NCBI GenBank assembly: GCA_015658765.1
Contig: DQOE01000052.1
Coordinates: forward strand, 1-6,759
Length of the DNA: 6,759 nucleotides
From: Verrucomicrobiota bacterium
Lineage (GTDB): Bacteria; Verrucomicrobiota; Verrucomicrobiia; Limisphaerales; UBA1096
Reading direction: 5' to 3'
In this document: one piece after another, positions 1-5,844 of the stretch
Layout of the letters: each line of letters starts with the position of its first letter
Numbering within the stretch: position 1 is the first letter of the stretch
Notes under the pieces: generated by a model
Database searches by the model: none
The model's input: only the letters and a program-made list of their open reading frames with translations
Told to the model about the DNA's origin: nothing
Translations under genes and position numbers: made by a program

Positions 1-434
1 ATGCGCTCAAAGTCCAATTCGCGCGGCACGTGCCAGGCGGTGTTGTTTTGCAGCGGATCCATCACCGGATGATTCCAAACGCTGTAGCGGTACTGCTTGC
101 CGCTCGCATCGAACCGCGCATGGAAGGTCATCGGCACGCGCTTGGCCTCCATCACGCGCACGTCATCCGGCAAAAACGAATTCAGGGCCAGGCGCAACTT
201 TCGTTCTTCGATTCGATATTCTGCCTTCGGCACCTCCACATGTGCCACCATCCCGCGCGCGTGCACGCCGGTGTCCGTGCGACTTGAACTGTGAATCCGT
301 GTCACACTCGGAAAAAGCCTTTGCAGCGCCTCCTCGATCCGCTGCTGGACGGTCACGCCGTTTTTCTGCACCTGCCACCCCTTGTAACGGGTGCCGTCGT
401 ACGCAACGGTCAACTTGAGTTTTATGTTGTCCAT
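1..434 (-). CDS. truA: tRNA pseudouridine(38-40) synthase TruA, N-terminal part (3' end beyond window)
   Basis: TruA converts uridines 38-40 in the anticodon arm of many tRNAs to pseudouridine in the cytoplasm. The window holds the first 144 codons of a protein that is normally about 250-270 residues; the frame is open to the window edge. Visible family motifs are the N-terminal strand AYDGTRYKGWQ (residues 11-21), the catalytic loop SRTDTGVHA (51-59) with the nucleophile Asp54, and FHARFDASGKQYRY (104-117). The start is the ATG five bases after the ruvX stop; it gives the usual short N-terminus before the first strand. No strong Shine-Dalgarno is visible, so translation is probably coupled to ruvX. 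A minor oddity is Ser-Ser before RTD, where a Gly is more usual directly before Arg. The identification is firm; only the C-terminal half cannot be checked. Confidence 0.95.
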   Translation of the reverse strand, partial: MDNIKLKLTVAYDGTRYKGWQVQKNGVTVQQRIEEALQRLFPSVTRIHSSSRTDTGVHARGMVAHVEVPKAEYRIEERKLRLALNSFLPDDVRVMEAKRVPMTFHARFDASGKQYRYSVWNHPVMDPLQNNTAWHVPRELDFER

Positions 435-439
435 GGCGT

Positions 440-850
440 TCAGGCCAAGCCATCCAGATAACTTTGAAGCAGGATCGCCGCTGATATCGAATCGACGTTT
501 TGCCGTTTCTTTTTCTTCTTTGCCCGGCCTTGTGTGAGTGCCCGGTTGGCCTGCACGGTAGTGAGGCGTTCATCCCAGGTCTTGATCGGCGCGGTGATGC
601 TGTTTTTCAACACCGCTTCGAACTCCCGCACTTTCATCGATGCCTCGCCGTAGCTGCCATCCATGTTTCGCGGCATGCCCAACAGGATCAACTCGACCTC
701 GTACTCGCGCAGCAATTCCTTCAATCGATCGAGGAAACCGGAGAACGGTTCCGCCGGAATGAACTCGAGTGGCTGCGCGATCATTTTCAACTCGTCGCTC
801 ATCGCAATCCCCATCCGGACCGTGCCGTGATCTATGGCTAGTACTCGCAT
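440..850 (-). CDS. ruvX: RuvX/YqgF family RNase H-fold nuclease (putative pre-16S rRNA nuclease)
   Basis: This 136-residue protein has the full YqgF/RuvX fold signature. The first acidic strand DHGTVRMGIAMSD has Asp7, LGMPRNMDGS lies at 57-66, DERLTT at 93-98 supplies an acidic residue, and VDSISAAILLQSYL near the C-terminus has Asp120. The family is linked to maturation of the 16S rRNA 5' end and, in some bacteria, to Holliday-junction cleavage; which applies here cannot be told from sequence. Length is normal for the family (about 135-150). A run of five lysines (111-115) precedes the last motif and corresponds to the flexible basic loop. The gene starts three bases after the hemL stop and ends five bases before truA, indicating one transcript. 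The final codons (GGC TTG GCC TGA) include half of the repeated CTTGGCCAAG palindrome. Confidence 0.95.
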   Translation of the reverse strand: MRVLAIDHGTVRMGIAMSDELKMIAQPLEFIPAEPFSGFLDRLKELLREYEVELILLGMPRNMDGSYGEASMKVREFEAVLKNSITAPIKTWDERLTTVQANRALTQGRAKKKKKRQNVDSISAAILLQSYLDGLA

Positions 851-853
851 AAC

Positions 854-2140
854 CTAGAGCGACTTCATCACCTTGCCAGCTGCTGCGACTGTTTTTTCAA
901 TCGCCGCCTCGTCGTGTGCGGCGGAAACAAACCCGGCCTCGAACTGCGACGGGGCAATATAAACTCCCTCCTCCAGCATTCCGTGAAAATATTTGCCGAA
1001 CCTGTCGCGGTCACTTTGCATCGCCTCGGCCATGTTGTGAACCGGCGCGTTGGCGAAATAGCAGCACGACATCGAGCCGATACGCTGCAACTGAACCGCA
1101 ACACCGGCCGCCTTCGCCGCCTTGGCCAAGCCGTCCGACAGCGCTTGGGCAAGCGCGTCGATTTTTTCGTAAACGGCCCCATCCCTCAACGCCTCCAGCA
1201 CAGCGACGCCGGCGGCCATGGCCAAGGGGTTGCCGCTCAGCGTCCCCGCCTGGTACACCGGCCCGTCCGGCGCGAGGCAATCCATGATTTCACTCCGGCC
1301 GCCAAACGCACCGACCGGCAAGCCGCCGCCGATCACCTTGCCGAAACAGCTCAAGTCCGGCGTGATGCCAAAGCGCCCCTGCGCCCCGGCCAAGCCGAGG
1401 CGAAAGCCGGTCATCACCTCGTCAAAAACCAAAAGGGACTCATGCTCGGCGGTGATTTCGCGGAGAAATTCCAGATATCCTTCACGCGGCAAATACAACC
1501 CAGCGTTGGCCGGTACCGGCTCCAAAATGATTCCGGCGATATCAGGGCCATGATCAGCAAACGCCCCCCGCACCGCCTCCACATCGTTGAACGGCAGCAC
1601 GATCGTTTGGCTGGTGAACTCGGGCGGCACGCCGGCGCTGTCCGGTTGGCCAAGCGTCAGCGCGCCCGAGCCGGCCTTGACCAACAGCGAGTCAACGTGA
1701 CCGTGGTAACAGCCCTCGAACTTGATTATTTTGTTGCGCTTGGTGAAGCCACGCGCCAGGCGGATCGCCGACATCGTCGCCTCGGTGCCGGAGTTGCACA
1801 TCCGCACCTTCTCCACCGACGGCACTGCGTTGACGACCAACTCCGCCATGCGGACCTCGAGCGGATTCGGGATGCCAAAACTCGTCCCATGCTCGGCGGC
1901 GTTTTGCACCGCCTCGACAACCACCCTCGGGGCGTGCCCCAAAATCGCCGGCCCCCAAGTGCCCACATAATCGATGTACTCGTTATCGTCGGAGTCCCAA
2001 ACCGTGGCACCGCTGGCGCGCACGGCGAAAAACGGATTACCGCCGACAGCGCGAAAAGCCCTCACGGGGGAATTCACCCCGCCGGGAATCCATTGCTGCG
2101 CCTTTTCAAAAAGAGCCTGTGATTCTGCGCTCGACCGCAT
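854..2140 (-). CDS. hemL: Glutamate-1-semialdehyde 2,1-aminomutase HemL
   Basis: HemL is the PLP enzyme that turns glutamate-1-semialdehyde into 5-aminolevulinate, the last step of the C5 route to haem and other tetrapyrroles, in the cytoplasm. The 428-residue product is of standard length. Diagnostic segments are LFEKAQQWIPGGVNSPVRAF near the N-terminus, NSGTEATMSAIRLAR (116-130) binding the PLP phosphate, YHGHVD (145-150), the Asp of LLVFDEVMTGFR (240) that contacts the pyridine nitrogen, CFGKVIGGGLPVGAFGG with the Schiff-base Lys268, and YQAGTLSGNPLAM (296-308). The frame is open 52 codons further upstream, but that extension is basic, unlike any HemL and would overlap glcF; the ATG at 2140 gives the family N-terminus. 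The gene lies 50 bases after glcF and 3 bases before ruvX. Residues 338-340 (LAK) and a nearby near-copy at residues 329-334 are encoded by the repeated palindrome. Confidence 0.97.
   Translation of the reverse strand: MRSSAESQALFEKAQQWIPGGVNSPVRAFRAVGGNPFFAVRASGATVWDSDDNEYIDYVGTWGPAILGHAPRVVVEAVQNAAEHGTSFGIPNPLEVRMAELVVNAVPSVEKVRMCNSGTEATMSAIRLARGFTKRNKIIKFEGCYHGHVDSLLVKAGSGALTLGQPDSAGVPPEFTSQTIVLPFNDVEAVRGAFADHGPDIAGIILEPVPANAGLYLPREGYLEFLREITAEHESLLVFDEVMTGFRLGLAGAQGRFGITPDLSCFGKVIGGGLPVGAFGGRSEIMDCLAPDGPVYQAGTLSGNPLAMAAGVAVLEALRDGAVYEKIDALAQALSDGLAKAAKAAGVAVQLQRIGSMSCCYFANAPVHNMAEAMQSDRDRFGKYFHGMLEEGVYIAPSQFEAGFVSAAHDEAAIEKTVAAAGKVMKSL
1121..1156. repeat. Repeated palindrome CTTGGCCAAG plus near-copy (in hemL)
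   Basis: An exact CTTGGCCAAG lies at 1121-1130. A 16-base near-palindrome GCGCTTGGGCAAGCGC at 1141-1156 differs from the full symmetric form GCGCTTGGCCAAGCGC at a single base. The exact copy encodes LAK in HemL and the near-copy encodes ALAQA, in different frames, within a variable helical region of the enzyme. Confidence 0.75.
1645..1654. repeat. Palindrome copy with one mismatch (in hemL)
   Basis: GTTGGCCAAG keeps the symmetric core TTGGCCAA at 1646-1653. On the coding strand it is read as LGQ (residues around 163-165 of HemL), a different frame from the LAK copies. Confidence 0.6.
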
Positions 2141-2190
2141 GCGGCGACAAAATACCGACTCCCCATCCAAACGCACGCGGAAAGTGCAAA
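2141..2190 (-). other. glcF-hemL intergenic gap
   Basis: Fifty non-coding bases separate the glcF stop from the hemL ATG. On the minus strand a GGGGAG purine run sits about 18 bases before the ATG, too far for a normal Shine-Dalgarno. A GCAC/GTGC pairing (2173-2187) is only four pairs and lacks a T-run. I see no convincing promoter or terminator, so hemL may be transcribed by read-through from glcDEF, but a separate promoter cannot be excluded. Confidence 0.4.
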
Positions 2191-3438
2191 TCAGTCGTCG
2201 GTTGTGCCGACTTCGAGCAGATAATCCGCAATGTGAATGGCGCGGATGTGATGCGCACCGGCCTTGCGCAGGCCGGATTGGATTTGAAGCAGGCAACCGG
2301 GATTCGTCGTGACGACCACCTCCGCGCCGGAGTCGATGATGTTTTGTACTTTGCGTTTTTGCAGTCGACTGGCCATTTCGGGTTCGGTCAGGTTGTAGCT
2401 TCCGGCGCTACCGCAGCAGAGATCCGACTCAGCAAGCTCAACGAGTTCGCCCCCCGACTTGGCTTTCACCAACTCGCGTGGCTCGGCCGTGATTCCCTGC
2501 GCGTGGGCCAAGTGGCAGGCATCGTGATACGTCACTTTTGCCCGCGAACCGGAAACCGCGAACCGCGAACTGTCCAGCCAAGTTACCAAGTCTTTTACCT
2601 TCGCGCTGAACGCCTCGGCCCGCTTGACCCAAGCCGGGTCGTCTTTGAGCAACTCGCCGTACTCGACGAGCGTCGAGCCGCAGCCGGCGGCGTTGATGAT
2701 AATTGCGTCGAGCGGTTGGCCCTCGAACGCCGCGATGTTGCGCCGCGCACAATCGCGCGCCTTGGTCAACTGGCCGCTGTGGGCATACAACGCGCCGCAG
2801 CAGCCTTGCCCCTTCGGCGTGAGCACGTCCCAGCCGTCGCGGTTGAGCAACTCTACGCTCGATTCGTTCGTGTCGCCGAACATGACCTGCATCACGCAGC
2901 CCTCGATAAATCCAACCTGCCCCCTCGCCTCCCCCTTGGCCAAGCGCTTGGCTGGCAGATTGCCCTTGGCCAAGTGCTGCGGCAGCAGTTCCATCATTTC
3001 CCGTGCAAACTTGGGCAGCAAAAATCCAAGCCGTAAAAAACGAATCACCCGCACCGGCCACAAAGCCACTTGCATCCGCCACGGAAACGGAAAAACCTGC
3101 TCGATGACGAGCCGGCGCAACAGCCACTGGAAGAGGCCACGACTGTGGTGTTTCTCGATGTGATCGCGCGTCTCCTCCAGCAGCGCCCCGTACTGCACCC
3201 CGCTTGGGCAGGCGGTCTCGCAGGCACGGCAACCGAGGCACAAGTCGATATGCCGAACCGTTGCGGCCCCCACATCCAACTGCCCAGACTGTATGGCGCG
3301 CATGATGTAAATTCGGCCACGCGGCGAGTCATTTTCATTCCCGGTCTCGAGATAAGTCGGGCAGGAGGAGAGGCATAAACCGCAATGCACACAGGCCAGC
3401 GCCTTGGTTTCATCGAGAAATTGGCCAACCGTACTCAT
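2191..3438 (-). CDS. glcF: Glycolate oxidase iron-sulfur subunit GlcF
   Basis: GlcF is the electron-transfer subunit of the membrane-associated glycolate oxidase (GlcDEF), carrying electrons from the flavin subunits towards the quinone pool. The 415-residue protein has two ferredoxin-type 4Fe-4S motifs, CVHCGLCLSSCP (C16, C19, C22, C26) and CLGCRACETACP (C67, C70, C73, C77). Two cysteine-rich CCG domains follow, with CCG at 213-215 and 341-343 and partner cysteines at 181, 253, 308 and 382. All expected ligands are present. Its ATG overlaps the glcE stop in an ATGA. Two segments look like lineage-specific inserts: residues 155-172, which carry two LAK units encoded by the repeated palindrome, and residues 289-300, encoded by short GC-rich direct repeats. 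A general lactate/glycolate Fe-S subunit is the only real alternative, and the neighbours glcD and glcE favour GlcF. Confidence 0.95.
   Translation of the reverse strand: MSTVGQFLDETKALACVHCGLCLSSCPTYLETGNENDSPRGRIYIMRAIQSGQLDVGAATVRHIDLCLGCRACETACPSGVQYGALLEETRDHIEKHHSRGLFQWLLRRLVIEQVFPFPWRMQVALWPVRVIRFLRLGFLLPKFAREMMELLPQHLAKGNLPAKRLAKGEARGQVGFIEGCVMQVMFGDTNESSVELLNRDGWDVLTPKGQGCCGALYAHSGQLTKARDCARRNIAAFEGQPLDAIIINAAGCGSTLVEYGELLKDDPAWVKRAEAFSAKVKDLVTWLDSSRFAVSGSRAKVTYHDACHLAHAQGITAEPRELVKAKSGGELVELAESDLCCGSAGSYNLTEPEMASRLQKRKVQNIIDSGAEVVVTTNPGCLLQIQSGLRKAGAHHIRAIHIADYLLEVGTTDD
2542..2570. repeat. Short direct repeats CCGCGAAC x3 (in glcF)
   Basis: Three copies of CCGCGAAC lie at 2542-2549, 2556-2563 and 2563-2570. 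They are in frame and encode the low-complexity stretch SSRFAVSGSRA just before the conserved VTYHDACHLAHAQ of the second CCG domain. Confidence 0.55.
2935..2974. repeat. Two exact CTTGGCCAAG palindromes 30 bases apart (in glcF)
   Basis: Exact copies lie at 2935-2944 and 2965-2974. The first overlaps a second perfect 14-base palindrome, GCCAAGCGCTTGGC, at 2939-2952, made by an adjoining half copy. On the coding strand both exact copies read LAK in a GlcF linker between the second 4Fe-4S motif and the first CCG domain. Confidence 0.8.
3421..3428. repeat. Palindrome core TTGGCCAA (start of glcF)
   Basis: Only the eight-base core is present here, inside the codons for Val4-Gly5-Gln6 at the beginning of GlcF. 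The flanks do not match the 10-base form. Confidence 0.45.
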
Positions 3439-4334
3439 CCGGCCAGCACTCCTTTCGGGTCAAAAATGTCCTTTACCCTCTTCTGTAAATCCAGCGACGA
3501 AACCTCCGTTGGCTTGGCGCTGGGATGATAAATCACACCATTCCCCGCACGGGCCACGAACGACTCATCGCCCAGGTTCCGCAAAGTTGAAATCAATTTC
3601 CCCGGAGCAACTGACGTAAAGCGGGGAGCCGTTTGGCGAAATTGAGCGTCGAAATCGAGCGACGTCTCATCGATAAAGCCAAGCTCGTGCACCGCACCCG
3701 ACTGGGCCTCAATATCGGCGCTTGGCCCGGCGAAACCAGCAACCAATGTAAGCGGTTTGCCATCGATCCGGTGCAGATCGAGCACCGTCGGTTGTAGATC
3801 GGAGGCCCAGGTTTTTTCCAGAACTTCCTCCGCTTGGCCAAGCGACTCGCACGGCTTGGCCAAGTGCGCCTGCGCTTCCGGCAATGGCAGCAACTTGAAC
3901 GCCGCCTCAACGATGATGCCCAGTTCATTTTTCGCGCCGACGAACAATCGGCACAGATCGAATCCGGCAACATTCTTGACCACCTTGCCGCCGTTGCGAA
4001 TCAGCCGCCCGTCCGGCAGCACAACGGCCATGCCGATGACCCAGTCGCGAATCGTCCCGCAACCGAAGCGCCTCGGTCCGTTGAGGTTGCAGGCCAGCAA
4101 CTCGCCAATTGTAACGGTTTGCGGATGCGGTGGGTCAACCGGCAGCCACTGGCCCGCCTTGGCCAAGCGCGACTGAAATTCGCTCAAGGACATACCGGCC
4201 TGCACCGTTGCCGTCATGTCTTCTGGCACATGCTCGATGAGTTCAGCGACAGCCTCCAGTGACACTTCGTCCACTCGCTGGGATTGCGGCAGCAATTTCT
4301 GCAACTCTGAAATGGAGCCCGGCTTGATCGTCAT
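3435..4334 (-). CDS. glcE: Glycolate oxidase FAD-binding subunit GlcE
   Basis: This 299-residue protein is the second flavin-domain subunit of glycolate oxidase. It shows the C-terminal part of the PCMH/FAD_binding_4 fold: PEDMTATVQAG (37-47), GQWLPVDPPHPQTVTIGELLACNLNGPRR (61-89, cited in part), RDWVIG, and the strong GlcE signature NGGKVVKNVAGFDL (114-127) followed by GAKNELGII and LLPLPE. The C-terminus ends in FDPKGVLAG, a typical family ending. The start ATG overlaps the glcD stop in an ATGA, and the glcE stop overlaps the glcF ATG likewise, so the three are co-translated. The protein is about 50 residues shorter than E. coli GlcE; the N-terminus passes from a helix (SISELQKLL) almost directly to the EHVPEDMT strand without the usual glycine-rich FAD loop. 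An in-frame ATG at 4406 would lengthen it, but the added residues do not resemble that loop and lie inside glcD. Confidence 0.9.
   Translation of the reverse strand: MTIKPGSISELQKLLPQSQRVDEVSLEAVAELIEHVPEDMTATVQAGMSLSEFQSRLAKAGQWLPVDPPHPQTVTIGELLACNLNGPRRFGCGTIRDWVIGMAVVLPDGRLIRNGGKVVKNVAGFDLCRLFVGAKNELGIIVEAAFKLLPLPEAQAHLAKPCESLGQAEEVLEKTWASDLQPTVLDLHRIDGKPLTLVAGFAGPSADIEAQSGAVHELGFIDETSLDFDAQFRQTAPRFTSVAPGKLISTLRNLGDESFVARAGNGVIYHPSAKPTEVSSLDLQKRVKDIFDPKGVLAG
3831..3864. repeat. Two exact CTTGGCCAAG palindromes 22 bases apart (in glcE)
   Basis: The copy at 3833-3842 is embedded in a perfect 14-base palindrome CGCTTGGCCAAGCG (3831-3844), the longest symmetric copy of this element. The other is at 3855-3864. 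On the coding strand the upstream copy reads LAK and the downstream one LGQ, so the same DNA word is used in two reading frames within ten residues of GlcE. Confidence 0.8.
4158..4167. repeat. Exact CTTGGCCAAG palindrome (in glcE)
   Basis: This exact copy is followed by CGC on the plus strand, as are several other copies. It encodes LAK in the GlcE segment SRLAKAGQWLP. Confidence 0.75.
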
Positions 4335-5782
4335 GCAGGAATTTGTTTCTTCTGGGTGAACTCGGCACAGCGCTTTGCGCCGGGGAACATTTTGTGCGGG
4401 TTGCATCGTTTTTCCGGATCAAAAACGCGGCGCAGTTGCTGCATGGCGTCGAGATCGTCCTTGGCAAACTGCCTGCTCATAAAGTCGATTTTCTCCGCGC
4501 CGATGCCGTGCTCGCCAGTGACGCTGCCGCCCAGTTCGATGCATTTGCCGAGAATGTCGCTGCCCGCCTGCAATGCCCGTTTCACCTGGTCGGGATCGCG
4601 TTCATCGTACAGGATCAGCGGGTGAATGTTGCCGTCGCCGGCGTGGAAGACGTTGGGGATTCGCAGTTCGTACTTGTCACTCACGGAGCTGATGAAACGC
4701 ATGATTTCCGGCAGTTTGCTTCGCGGCACGACGCCGTCCTGCGTGACGTAGTTGGGACTCAGCCGACCGATCGCACCGAAGGCGCGTTTGCGGCATTTCC
4801 ACAGGGCGGCGCGCTCGGCATCGTCCTTGGCCAAGCGCACTTCGCTGGCGTTGTTTTGGCGGCAAACCTCCTCGACCCGCCTGGCCTGTTGCTCGACTCC
4901 CTTGGGCAAGCCGTCCAGCTCGACGATCAGCACCGCGCCGGCATCGAGCGGGAAGCCGAAGTGATACGCCTCCTCAAGCGCCTGCGTGATAAGTTGATCC
5001 ATCATCTCCAGTGCAGCTGGCACAATCCCCGCGGCAATGATGCCGCTCACCGCCTGGCTGGCCTCGTCCACACTTTCGAAAACACAGAGGAAGGTCTTGA
5101 ACGCCGGCGGCGTTTTCATGAGGCGAACCAACACCCTCGTCACGACGCCGAACATCCCCTCCGAGCCGATCGCCGCGCCGCGCAAATCGAACCCGGCCAC
5201 CTCCTCGCCGCCATCGGGTTCAACGCCCAGCCATTCGATTGTGCCGTCCGGCAATACCATCTCGTAGCCGAGCACGTGGTTGGTGGTGACGCCGTTTTTC
5301 AGCGTGTGCGGCCCGCCGGAATTGGTGGCGATGTTGCCGCCGATCGTGCAGGCCGTCTGGCTCGAGGGATCCGGCGCGTAAAACAATCCGTGCCCCGACG
5401 CGTTACGGGTGATCCACGCGTTGACGCAGCCGGCCTCAACGAGTGCCCGGCGGTTGCGCGGATCGATTTTTAGCACCCGGTTCATCCGGGTGAGCGCGAT
5501 CATCACGCCGCCGTCGACCGCAAGTACTGCACCGCTGAGGCTGGTGCCGGCTCCGCGCGGGATGATGGGCACGTCCATCTCGGCGCACAGGCGGACGACC
5601 GCCGCCACTTCCTGCGTGGATCGGGGCAGCACAACTGCAGTTGGGGGGTTCCTTTGGAGTGTGTAGGCGTCGCACTCGTACACCACGAGTTCCTGCTCGT
5701 CGGCAATCACGGCATCTTTGCCAACGATCTCGATCAAACGGCGGGTGAGCTGTCTTTTGTCTGCCTTACAGTTCATGCACAT
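4331..5782 (-). CDS. glcD: Glycolate oxidase catalytic FAD subunit GlcD
   Basis: GlcD is the catalytic flavoprotein that oxidises glycolate (and often D-lactate) to glyoxylate, feeding electrons to GlcF. The 483-residue product covers the whole family: FAD-binding loop PRGAGTSLSG (75-84), PDPSS (138-142), IGGNIATNSGGP (147-158) and GSEGMFGVV (206-214). The C-terminal FAD-linked oxidase domain has the substrate/metal His motif VFHAGDGNIHP (378-388) and TGEHGIGAEK (422-431). The end, CNPHKMFPG, is the usual NPgKmfP tail. Two in-frame ATGs are possible, at 5782 and 5776; neither has a clear Shine-Dalgarno, and the choice changes only two residues. It is the first gene of glcDEF and follows pilC/gspF after 62 bases. 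FAD-linked D-lactate dehydrogenases share this fold, but the directly coupled glcE and glcF make glycolate oxidase the best reading. Confidence 0.95.
   Translation of the reverse strand: MCMNCKADKRQLTRRLIEIVGKDAVIADEQELVVYECDAYTLQRNPPTAVVLPRSTQEVAAVVRLCAEMDVPIIPRGAGTSLSGAVLAVDGGVMIALTRMNRVLKIDPRNRRALVEAGCVNAWITRNASGHGLFYAPDPSSQTACTIGGNIATNSGGPHTLKNGVTTNHVLGYEMVLPDGTIEWLGVEPDGGEEVAGFDLRGAAIGSEGMFGVVTRVLVRLMKTPPAFKTFLCVFESVDEASQAVSGIIAAGIVPAALEMMDQLITQALEEAYHFGFPLDAGAVLIVELDGLPKGVEQQARRVEEVCRQNNASEVRLAKDDAERAALWKCRKRAFGAIGRLSPNYVTQDGVVPRSKLPEIMRFISSVSDKYELRIPNVFHAGDGNIHPLILYDERDPDQVKRALQAGSDILGKCIELGGSVTGEHGIGAEKIDFMSRQFAKDDLDAMQQLRRVFDPEKRCNPHKMFPGAKRCAEFTQKKQIPA
4826..4835. repeat. Exact CTTGGCCAAG palindrome (in glcD)
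   Basis: This exact copy is followed by CGC on the plus strand and encodes LAK in the GlcD segment EVRLAKDDAE. A one-mismatch copy, CTTGGGCAAG, lies 75 bases away at 4901-4910. Confidence 0.75.
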
Positions 5783-5794
5783 TTGGCCAAGCGC
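5782..5794. repeat. Palindrome copy abutting the glcD start codon
   Basis: TTTGGCCAAGCGC contains the full TTGGCCAA core at 5783-5790 and the common CGC flank. It lies in non-coding DNA immediately upstream of the first glcD ATG, where a ribosome-binding site would be expected. It is the only clearly non-coding copy in the window. Confidence 0.6.
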
Positions 5795-5844
5795 ACGACC
5801 GATTGTATTGAGGGACTGGACTGAGCCGACTCAACCAAGCTCGG
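5783..5844 (-). promoter_or_regulatory. Gap upstream of glcD with a possible weak promoter
   Basis: This 62-base gap separates pilC/gspF from glcD and is the longest non-coding stretch in the window. On the minus strand TACAAT (5807-5802) matches a sigma70 -10 box at five of six positions, but no good -35 sits at 16-18 bases; the nearest candidate, TTGAGT, is about 21 bases upstream. A start there would leave a leader of only about a dozen bases. TGAG-TCGG-CTCA could form a four-pair hairpin, but it has no T-run, so it is not a convincing terminator for pilC/gspF. The end next to glcD is a copy of the repeated palindrome. A promoter for glcDEF is plausible here from the change of function, not from strong sequence signals. 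Confidence 0.25.

Noticed and set aside
495..522. A-rich lysine run in ruvX as a programmed frameshift site
   Set aside because: The longest A run is short and interrupted, the frame is intact through the final RuvX motif, and no alternative product follows.
163..573. 136-codon minus-strand frame spanning the ruvX-truA junction
   Set aside because: It runs out of frame across two clearly identified genes and has no family features.
914..2122. 402-codon open frame on the plus strand, antisense to hemL
   Set aside because: It mirrors a well-supported HemL over its whole length, has an Arg/His-rich composition typical of antisense frames in GC-rich DNA, and shows no known motif.
2173..2187. 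GCAC/GTGC hairpin between glcF and hemL as a terminator or attenuator
   Set aside because: The stem has four pairs and a seven-base loop, with no T-run; such pairings are expected by chance.
2141..2296. 52-codon upstream extension of HemL
   Set aside because: The extension overlaps glcF, is basic and Cys/His-rich, and does not resemble any HemL N-terminus; the ATG at 2140 fits the family.
2119..3036. 305-codon open frame on the plus strand, antisense to glcF
   Set aside because: It is the reverse of the conserved CCG domains of GlcF; its composition suggests a shadow frame.
4343..5473. 376-codon open frame on the plus strand, antisense to glcD
   Set aside because: It lies entirely opposite conserved GlcD motifs and has no recognisable domain or ribosome-binding site.
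1121..5794. The palindrome copies as a CRISPR array or operator cluster for one regulon
   Set aside because: Spacing is irregular, most copies are inside coding sequence, and there are no unique spacers, so neither explanation fits.
5824..5835. TGAG-TCGG-CTCA hairpin after pilC/gspF as a terminator
   Set aside because: The stem has only four pairs and no T-run follows on the minus strand.
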